A stretch of 47,611 bases of DNA, taken from the NCBI RefSeq assembly GCF_004919085.1, contig NZ_STGL01000004.1:1-47611 (forward strand), given 5' to 3'. The notes under the pieces are model-generated. The model saw nothing but the letters and a program-made list of their open reading frames with translations, had not been told where the DNA came from and made no database searches. The stretch is from Nocardioides sp. GY 10127. Its GTDB lineage: Bacteria; Actinomycetota; Actinomycetes; Propionibacteriales; Nocardioidaceae. Shown in pieces: positions 40,376 through 47,611 of this stretch (its first letter is position 1; each line of letters opens with the position of its first letter). The position numbers were made by a program, and so were the translations under genes.

Positions 40376-42802
40376 ATGTCCGCATCACGTACCGCGGCCA
40401 GGATCTCCTCGCACCTCGGTGTGATGCTGGCTGTCTCCGTCGTCCTCGGCGTCGTCGTCGCCGGGCTCGCCATCCCCTTCGCGGGCCTCGTGGGCGTCAG
40501 CGTCCAGGGCGTCGCGAAGACCATGGACGAGCTGCCCGAGGAGCTGGAGACCACCGACCTCGCCCAGCGCACCACCATCCTCGACAGCGACGGCGACACC
40601 ATCGCCTCGCTGTACGACCAGAACCGCGTCGAGGTCCCGCTCCGGCAGGTCTCCCGGATCATGGTGAAGGCGATCCTCTCGATCGAGGACTACCGCTTCT
40701 ACGAGCACGGCGCCCTGGACGTGAAGGGCACGCTGCGCGCGTTCGTCACCAACCAGGCCTCGGGCGGCACCGTGCAGGGCGGCTCCTCCATCACCCAGCA
40801 GCTGGTGAAGCAGACGCTGGTGAACCAGGCCACCACCAAGGCCGAGCAGGCCGCGGCGACCGCGGACACCTACTCCCGCAAGCTCACCGAGCTGCGGTAC
40901 GCGGTGGCGCTGGAGCAGCAGCACAGCAAGGACTGGATCCTCGAGCGGTACCTGAACATCGTCTACTTCGGCGACGGCGCCTACGGCATCCAGGCGGCGG
41001 CGAAGCACTACTTCAACGTCAACGCCAAGGACCTCACCGCCAAGCAGGCGGCGCTCCTGGCCGGCCTCGTGAAGAACCCCTACGGCTACGACCCGACCAA
41101 CGACAAGGCCCGGGCGAAGGACCGCCGCGACACGGTCCTGGCGCGCATGGCCCAGCTGAACGTGATCAGCGAGAAGAAGGCCAGCAAGCTGGAGAGCGAG
41201 GGCCTCGGGCTCGACGTGCAGAAGAACCAGAACGGCTGCGTCTCCGCGACCGCGCCGTGGTTCTGCGACTACGTGGTCAACTACCTGCTCGCCGACTCCG
41301 ACCTCGGCAAGACCGTCAAGGCCCGCCGCCGCCTGCTCTACACCGGCGGCCTCACCATCCAGACGACGCTGGACATGGACTACCAGAAGGCCGCGGACAA
41401 CGCGGTCTCCACGGCGGTGAAGTCCACCGACGGCGCCATCGGCGGCCTCGCGATGGTCGAGCCCGGCACCGGGGACGTGAAGGCCATCGCGCAGTCGAGA
41501 CCGATGGGCCGCAACAAGAAGAAGGGCGAGACGTACCTCGACTACGTCGTGCCCAGCGAGTACGGCGACTCCAACGGCTTCCAGGCCGGATCGACCTTCA
41601 AGCCGTTCGTCCTCTCCCAGGCGATCAACGACGGCATCCCGCTCGTGACGACGATCAACGCACCGCAGACCATCACGCTGGCGGAGAACAGCTTCAAGGT
41701 CTGCGACGGCTACTACCAGAGCAGCGCGTCGTGGACGGTGAACAACTCCACCGGTTCGGGCACGTACACGCTCTACACCGGCACGCAGAACTCCGTGAAC
41801 ACGTTCTTCGCGCAGCTCGAGCAGCGCACCGGCGTCTGCAAGCCGTACGAGCTCGCGACGAAGATGGGCATCACCAGCCTCAAGGGCAAGGCCGCGCGCA
41901 GCCAGTACCTGGTGCCGTCCTTCACCCTGGGCATCGCCGACACCAACGTCCTCTCGATGGCCGAGGCGTACGCGACCTTCGCGGCCCGCGGCATCCACTG
42001 CTCGGCCCGCCCGGTCGTCTCGATCACGGGCCCGAACGGGAACACCGTGAAGACCTACTCGAAGTCCTGCTCGCGGGTCATGCCGGCGACCACCGCCGAC
42101 GGCGTCAACGCGGTGCTCCGCGGCGTCATCGAGGGCGGCTTCGCCTCCGCCCAGGCCCTCGACCAGGCCGCCGCCGGCAAGACCGGCACGACCCAGAGCG
42201 GCCAGGCCGTCTGGTTCGCGGGCTACACCTCGAACATGGCCGCCGTGTCGATGATCGCCGGCGTCAACAGCGCGGGCCAGCCCGAGTCCCTCGTGGGCAA
42301 GTACCTCAACGGCCGCTACGTCTCCGAGGCCTCCGGCTCCGGCTACGCCGCGCCGATCTGGGGCGACGCCATGAAGGCGATCGACGACCAGCTGCCGAAC
42401 GTGGACTTCACGGCGCCCACCAGCGAGGTCGTCAACGGCGTCCAGGCGAGCGTGCCGTCGGTCTCTGGCATGTCGGTGAGCGAGGCCACCTCGACCCTCG
42501 AGGCCGCCGGCTTCGGGGTCTCCACCGGCTCCACGGTGAACTCCTCGATCAGCAGCGGCCTCGTCGCCTACACCTCCCCCAGCGGCGGCAGCAGCGCGGC
42601 GCAGGGCTCGACGATCACGCTGTACATCTCCAACGGGACGCCGGCGACCACCACGAGCCCGAGCAGCGGCGCGAGCTCCGACAGCTCGAGCAACAACAGC
42701 TCCAACGGGAACAGCTCGAACAACGGGAACAGCTCCAACAACGGCAACGGCGGCAACAGCGGGAACAACGGGAACGGGAACGGCAACGGCAACGGCGGGT
42801 GA
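40376..42802 (+). CDS. ponA: Bifunctional penicillin-binding protein (PonA2 type) with PASTA domain
   Basis: An 808-residue class A PBP. Order: short cytoplasmic part and one transmembrane helix (~14-40); glycosyltransferase GT51 domain with catalytic Glu region SIEDYRFYEHGALD (E104) and GGSSITQQLVKQ; transpeptidase with SxxK (S406-K409), SxN (S473-N475) and KTG (K602-G604); one PASTA domain (~672-735); and an extreme Asn/Ser/Gly tail (~740-808). It polymerises and cross-links peptidoglycan outside the membrane. The frame is open far upstream, but the ATG at 40376 lies 7 bases after TACCCT (40363-40368) with no ribosome site, so the mRNA is probably leaderless. It is next to whiB as in mycobacteria (ponA2). 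Confidence 0.94.
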   Translation: MSASRTAARISSHLGVMLAVSVVLGVVVAGLAIPFAGLVGVSVQGVAKTMDELPEELETTDLAQRTTILDSDGDTIASLYDQNRVEVPLRQVSRIMVKAILSIEDYRFYEHGALDVKGTLRAFVTNQASGGTVQGGSSITQQLVKQTLVNQATTKAEQAAATADTYSRKLTELRYAVALEQQHSKDWILERYLNIVYFGDGAYGIQAAAKHYFNVNAKDLTAKQAALLAGLVKNPYGYDPTNDKARAKDRRDTVLARMAQLNVISEKKASKLESEGLGLDVQKNQNGCVSATAPWFCDYVVNYLLADSDLGKTVKARRRLLYTGGLTIQTTLDMDYQKAADNAVSTAVKSTDGAIGGLAMVEPGTGDVKAIAQSRPMGRNKKKGETYLDYVVPSEYGDSNGFQAGSTFKPFVLSQAINDGIPLVTTINAPQTITLAENSFKVCDGYYQSSASWTVNNSTGSGTYTLYTGTQNSVNTFFAQLEQRTGVCKPYELATKMGITSLKGKAARSQYLVPSFTLGIADTNVLSMAEAYATFAARGIHCSARPVVSITGPNGNTVKTYSKSCSRVMPATTADGVNAVLRGVIEGGFASAQALDQAAAGKTGTTQSGQAVWFAGYTSNMAAVSMIAGVNSAGQPESLVGKYLNGRYVSEASGSGYAAPIWGDAMKAIDDQLPNVDFTAPTSEVVNGVQASVPSVSGMSVSEATSTLEAAGFGVSTGSTVNSSISSGLVAYTSPSGGSSAAQGSTITLYISNGTPATTTSPSSGASSDSSSNNSSNGNSSNNGNSSNNGNGGNSGNNGNGNGNGNGG

Positions 42803-42842
42803 CGCCGGCCGGCAGCGGCCCACGGGCTGACGCCGCGCTCCG

Positions 42843-42884
42843 CGACGAGGGGCCCCGGACCTGTTGGTCCGGGGCCCCTCGTCG
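42843..42884. terminator. Bidirectional terminator between ponA and yqeY
   Basis: A perfect 19-bp stem beginning CGACGAGGGGCCCCGGACC with a TGTT loop lies between convergent genes, the longest perfect stem of the window. Confidence 0.92.
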
Positions 42885-42940
42885 TCTGGGTGGGAGTCGC
42901 GTCTGCGGGAGTCGCCTCCCTGCGAGGCGCCTCCTTGGGA

Positions 42941-43402
42941 TCAGGCGCCGAGCTGACGCTTGACCTCGGCGGCGACCGCGCCGCCGTCCGCGCGCCCCTT
43001 GGTGCGCTGCTGGACCAGGCCCATGACCTTGCCCATGGCCCGCATGCCCTCGCCCGCGGCCCCGGTCGCCGCCACCGCCTCGGTGACGATCTCGGCGATC
43101 TCGGCCTCCGTGAGCTGCTCCGGCAGGTACTCGGCGATCACCCCGGCCTCCGCGGTCTCCCGCTCGGCCGACTCCGCGCGGCCGCCGTCGGCGAACGCGG
43201 TCGCGGCCTCGCGCCGCTTCTTGGCCTCGCTGGTGAGCACGGCCACCACCTCGTCGTCCGAGAGGACCTTGGCGGACTTGCCGGCCACCTCCGCGGTGGT
43301 GACGGCGGCCAGCACCATGCGCAGGGTCGAGGACCGGAGCTCGTCACGGGCCTTCATGGCGGTCGTGAGGTCGGTGCGCAGACGGTCCTTGAGAGTGCTC
43401 AT
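42941..43402 (-). CDS. GatB/YqeY domain protein
   Basis: A 153-residue YqeY-like protein: helical N-terminal domain (MSTLKDRLRTDLTTAMKARD, TLRMVLAAVTTAEV) and a small tRNA-binding-like YqeY domain (LPEQLTEAEIAEIV, then GAAGEGMRAMGKVMGLV). These stand-alone relatives of the GatB tail may modulate tRNA or amidotransferase handling; the actual role is unclear. Of two ATG codons, 43411 and 43402, the second is preferred: it gives the family start MSTLKDRL and lies 7 bases after CACAAT (43415-43410), consistent with a leaderless mRNA. Divergent from the metallophosphoesterase gene. Confidence 0.88.
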   Translation of the reverse strand: MSTLKDRLRTDLTTAMKARDELRSSTLRMVLAAVTTAEVAGKSAKVLSDDEVVAVLTSEAKKRREAATAFADGGRAESAERETAEAGVIAEYLPEQLTEAEIAEIVTEAVAATGAAGEGMRAMGKVMGLVQQRTKGRADGGAVAAEVKRQLGA

Positions 43403-43428
43403 GCCCGCCATTGTGGCAGCCTGGCCCC

Positions 43429-44391
43429 GTGCGCCTCACGTCGATTCCCGCCTCCCTGCCGAGGCCCTCGGCCCCGCTCCTCGCGGCGCTGGGGGTGAGC
43501 CTGGCGGGCGCGGCAGCGCTGGCGGGCGGGATGGTGGAGGCCCAGCGGTACGTGCTGCGGCGCTACCGGGTCCCGGTCCTGCCCGCCGGGGCCGACCCGA
43601 TCAAGGTGCTGCACCTCTCCGACATCCACCTGACCCCCGGCCAGACGCGCAAGCGGGACTGGCTGACCCGGCTCTCGGCCCTCCCGGTCGACCTCGTCGT
43701 CAACACCGGCGACAACCTCGCCCACCAGCGCTCCGTGGGGCCGCTGGTCGAGGCCCTCGGGCCCCTCCTGGACGCACCGGGCGTGTTCGTCCTCGGCTCC
43801 AACGACTACTACGAGCCGCGGGTGCGCAACCCGTTCCGCTACCTGCTGCCCGACGACGGCAAGCGGCACACCGACGTGCCCGAGCTGCCGTGGCGGCACC
43901 TGTCCGCCACCTTCCGCGGGCGCGGCTGGCTCGACCTCACCAACGCGACCGGCCGGCTGACTGTCAAGGGCACCGACCTGGCCTTCGCCGGCGTCGACGA
44001 CCCCCACCTCGCCTACGACGACCTCGACGCGGTCGACGCGCCGGCACCCGCCGACGCGGACGTCCGGCTGGCCGTCGCTCACGCGCCCTACCTCCGCGTC
44101 CTCGACCACTTCGCCGGCCGCGGCTGGGACGCCGTTCTCGCCGGGCACACCCACGGCGGCCAGGTCTGCCTGCCGGGCGGGCGGGCCCTCACGACCAACT
44201 GCGACCTCGACACCGCCCGCGCCCGGGGGCTGCACCGCCACCCCGCCGACTCGCGCCCCGGCGACGCTCGCTCGTCCTGGCTGCACGTGTGCGGCGGCCT
44301 CGGCACGAGCCCCTTCGCGCAGGTGCGTGTCGCGTGCCGCCCGGAGGCCGCGCTGCTCACCCTCGTGCCGTCGACGGACGCCTCGTCCTGA
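43429..44391 (+). CDS. Metallophosphoesterase with membrane anchor
   Basis: A 320-residue calcineurin-like phosphoesterase of the YkuE type. A hydrophobic segment near residues 14-35 probably anchors it in the membrane. Metal ligands: LSDIHLTPGQ (D-x-H), NTGDNL, GSNDYYEP (replacing the usual GNHE/D), VAHAP and GHTHGGQ. The His of GNH[ED] is replaced by Asn (GSND), a known variant in this actinobacterial group (Rv3683-like). The substrate is unknown. GTG at 43429 is chosen because it starts MRLTSIPASLP before the anchor. It follows ponA in the conserved order, suggesting a cell-envelope role. Confidence 0.85.
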   Translation: MRLTSIPASLPRPSAPLLAALGVSLAGAAALAGGMVEAQRYVLRRYRVPVLPAGADPIKVLHLSDIHLTPGQTRKRDWLTRLSALPVDLVVNTGDNLAHQRSVGPLVEALGPLLDAPGVFVLGSNDYYEPRVRNPFRYLLPDDGKRHTDVPELPWRHLSATFRGRGWLDLTNATGRLTVKGTDLAFAGVDDPHLAYDDLDAVDAPAPADADVRLAVAHAPYLRVLDHFAGRGWDAVLAGHTHGGQVCLPGGRALTTNCDLDTARARGLHRHPADSRPGDARSSWLHVCGGLGTSPFAQVRVACRPEAALLTLVPSTDASS

Positions 44392-44480
44392 ACCCCGATC
44401 CACCCCTCGCCCCGATTGGGGGCCCGAGGTGCCGCTGGGCTATGCTCCCGTGCTTGTGAGCCGCTGATGGCGGAGCACAT

Positions 44481-44554
44481 CGGGCTGTGGCGCAGCTTGG
44501 TAGCGCGCCTCGTTCGGGACGAGGAGGCCGCAGGTTCAAATCCTGTCAGCCCGA
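44481..44554 (+). tRNA. tRNA-Pro (anticodon CGG)
   Basis: A 74-base cloverleaf: acceptor CGGGCTG pairs with CAGCCCG (44547-44553), D-arm GCGC/GCGC with loop AGCTTGGTA, anticodon stem CCTCG/CGAGG around loop TTCGGGA, anticodon CGG, and T-arm GCAGG-TTCAAAT-CCTGT. C1 at the 5' end is typical of bacterial tRNA-Pro. The CCA tail is not encoded. It reads CCG, a common codon in this DNA. TATGCT at 44441-44446 is a -10 candidate. Nothing phage-like adjoins it, so it is not an occupied attachment site here. Confidence 0.97.
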
Positions 44555-44563
44555 CAGCAGGAC

Positions 44564-44598
44564 CACAGGGGTCCGGCGCTCTGCGCCGGGCCCCTGTG
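44564..44598 (+). terminator. Terminator hairpin after tRNA-Pro
   Basis: A 16-bp stem (one T-G pair) starting CACAGGGGTCCGGCGC with a 3-base loop, 9 bases after the tRNA end. Confidence 0.85.
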
Positions 44599-44750
44599 CC
44601 GTCTCCCCCGCAAGGGGCAGGACGTTCCGGAGGGGCCTCTGCCGTCCCTCTCGAGCAGGGCCCGGACGCCGCTCCCGGACGGGGTCCGGACGGCTCCCGG
44701 GACCCCCGGGCGTATTCTCCGGAGCACGTGGCGCGTGCCACACTCCCTGC

Positions 44751-45662
44751 ATGCCCGACCGTGAGCGCGACAAGCTCAGCGCGCCCAGCCTGCGCGGGCT
44801 GCTGTCACGCCGTCGGGCCCGCGACGCCGGGCCGGACGCCGCTCCCGGGCCCGCCCCCGCGGCTCCCCAGACCCCGGTGCACCCGCCGGTCTACCCCCCG
44901 CACGCGGTGGCCCCGCTGACCGAGACCCAGCCGGTGCGCCGCGTCCACGCCGTGCCCGGGGCCGCCCCGGCCGAGGCGCCGCTGCGCCGCGTCCGCGCGG
45001 TGCCGGGCGAGCAGACGGCCGGCGCGCCGGTCCGCCGCGTGCGCGAGGACCACGACGAGCACGACAGCCACGACGGCCGCGGCCCGGAGACGCCCTCAGG
45101 GGCCGCTGAGACCCTCGCCGAGCCCCGCGACGCCTCCTGGCCCGTCGCGGAGCCCACGGCCGTGCTGCCGGCCGCCACGACGCCCTCCGCGGCCCACCCG
45201 TCGGCGACCGCGCTGCCCGACGACGTCGACCTGTACGACCTCGAGGAGCCGGAGCGGCCCGTTCCCTGGCAGGAGGCGCTGCTGGGGGCCGCGTCCCCGT
45301 ACCTGCTGGCCCCTGTCGCCGGCCTCGGCGCGGCGGCCGTCATGGTCGTGCTCGTGGCGCTCGCGCAGCGCGGCTGCCTCCAGGCCGCGGGCACCGCGAG
45401 CTGCGGGCAGGGGCCGGGGGCCACGCTGCTCGTGCTGGCGCTCATGGCCGGGGTCCTGTCCGGCGGCGCGCTGCTGCGCCAGGTCCGGTCCCCCCAGCCC
45501 GGCGCCACGGCGCTGCTGGGCACCGGCGCCACCGCCGTCATCGCGGTGATGCTGGCCGACCGCGTGCCGGGCGTCGCCCTGGCCGGCGTCCTGCTCGTCG
45601 TGTCCGCCGCCTTCTACCTGCTCGCACAGCTCCTCACCACCGCGGCGGAGGAGCTCGACTGA
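44751..45662 (+). CDS. Membrane protein of unknown function with repeated N-terminal motif
   Basis: A 303-residue protein not recognised as a known family. Residues 1-~180 are Pro/Ala-rich and probably disordered, with three related units (VRRVHAVPG, LRRVRAVPG, VRRVRED) spaced by ~20 residues. Residues ~185-300 contain four hydrophobic helices with a Cys pair in the first loop (GCLQAAGTASCG). The polar part probably faces the cytoplasm. ATG at 44751; TATTCT (44713-44718) is a -10 candidate and GTGGC-GCGT-GCCAC (44729-44742) a dyad in the leader. It stands alone between the tRNA and the convergent asd gene. Confidence 0.7.
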   Translation: MPDRERDKLSAPSLRGLLSRRRARDAGPDAAPGPAPAAPQTPVHPPVYPPHAVAPLTETQPVRRVHAVPGAAPAEAPLRRVRAVPGEQTAGAPVRRVREDHDEHDSHDGRGPETPSGAAETLAEPRDASWPVAEPTAVLPAATTPSAAHPSATALPDDVDLYDLEEPERPVPWQEALLGAASPYLLAPVAGLGAAAVMVVLVALAQRGCLQAAGTASCGQGPGATLLVLALMAGVLSGGALLRQVRSPQPGATALLGTGATAVIAVMLADRVPGVALAGVLLVVSAAFYLLAQLLTTAAEELD

Positions 45663-45693
45663 CCTCCCGGACCGCCGCGGCCCCACGAACGAC

Positions 45694-45728
45694 CACGGTC
45701 CCCCGTCCGTGGTGGACGGGGGCCCGTG
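45694..45728. terminator. Bidirectional hairpin between membrane protein and asd
   Basis: A 15-bp stem with a single mismatch (CACGGTCCCCCGTCC against its inverse) and a 5-base loop lies between two convergent genes. Confidence 0.8.
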
Positions 45729-45743
45729 GGCTGCGTGCGGTGG

Positions 45744-47611
<1,868 letters not shown>

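Noticed and set aside
44481..44554. Integration site of a mobile element at tRNA-Pro
   Set aside because: No integrase and no direct repeat of the tRNA 3' end were seen within the window.

Overview
The window is about 47.6 kb of very GC-rich DNA (roughly 72-73% G+C by eye). It is dense with genes that use GTG as readily as ATG, and many are joined by 4-base ATGA/GTGA stop-start overlaps. WhiB, the Crp/GlxR-type regulator next to nth, MarP-type protease, paired ArsA ATPases, a PonA2-type penicillin-binding protein with a PASTA domain and a HemD-winged-helix (NnaR-type) regulator all point to a high-GC Actinomycetes chromosome. I cannot fix the genus. The order acs / nhaA / marP-nudix-tlpA-nth / crp / MBL / ridA / DUF4177 / arsA-arsA / whiB / ponA / metallophosphoesterase matches the conserved chromosomal block known from Mycobacterium (Rv3667-Rv3683 region) and Streptomyces (SCO3563-SCO3580 region). 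No phage or IS gene was seen.

Layout. 1-6.3 kb: a 72-bp tandem repeat, a Fic-like protein, then a + strand run of methyltransferase, soluble GAF-type LytS kinase, LytTR response regulator, small membrane subunit and an acetate/monocarboxylate symporter (actP1). 6.2-6.3 kb: three tandem palindromic repeats. 6.4-7.2 kb: a siderophore-interacting reductase behind a DtxR/IdeR-type iron box. 7.3-17.6 kb: a complete minus-strand nitrate assimilation module, transcribed narK -> nasC -> nasB and nirB -> nirD -> nnaR -> sirohydrochlorin chelatase, taking nitrate in, reducing it to nitrite and then ammonium, and supplying siroheme. The narK and nirB upstream regions share an unusual array of CTCAC/GTGAG boxes next to a GlnR-like element. 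17.7-20.6 kb: a long regulatory intergenic region with a possible small RNA, then DUF485-actP2. 20.9-25 kb: acs, nhaA and a holin-X-like membrane protein. 25-29.3 kb: marP, Nudix, tlpA and nth against crp. 29.4-33.2 kb: a Ca/cation exchanger, MBL hydrolase, Nudix, RidA and a 50-residue DUF4177 protein.

33.3-37.0 kb: a BCCT transporter and a fructose PTS EIIBC that look like additions to the conserved block. 37.2-44.4 kb: two ArsA ATPases, whiB, ponA, yqeY and a metallophosphoesterase. 44.5 kb: tRNA-Pro(CGG), followed by a membrane protein. 45.7-47.6 kb: asd and the 3' part of lysC, whose reading frame is broken near the window end.

How the parts connect. Acetate or similar monocarboxylates can enter through two symporters under different control (LytSR-type next to actP1, Crp-type at actP2) and be activated by Acs. 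The actP2, acs and fruA promoters carry closely similar Crp/GlxR-like boxes, two of them overlapping the -10 element, and the likely regulator gene lies in the same window. At least seven genes appear to be transcribed leaderless, with a TANNNT-like -10 placed 6-8 bases before the start codon.
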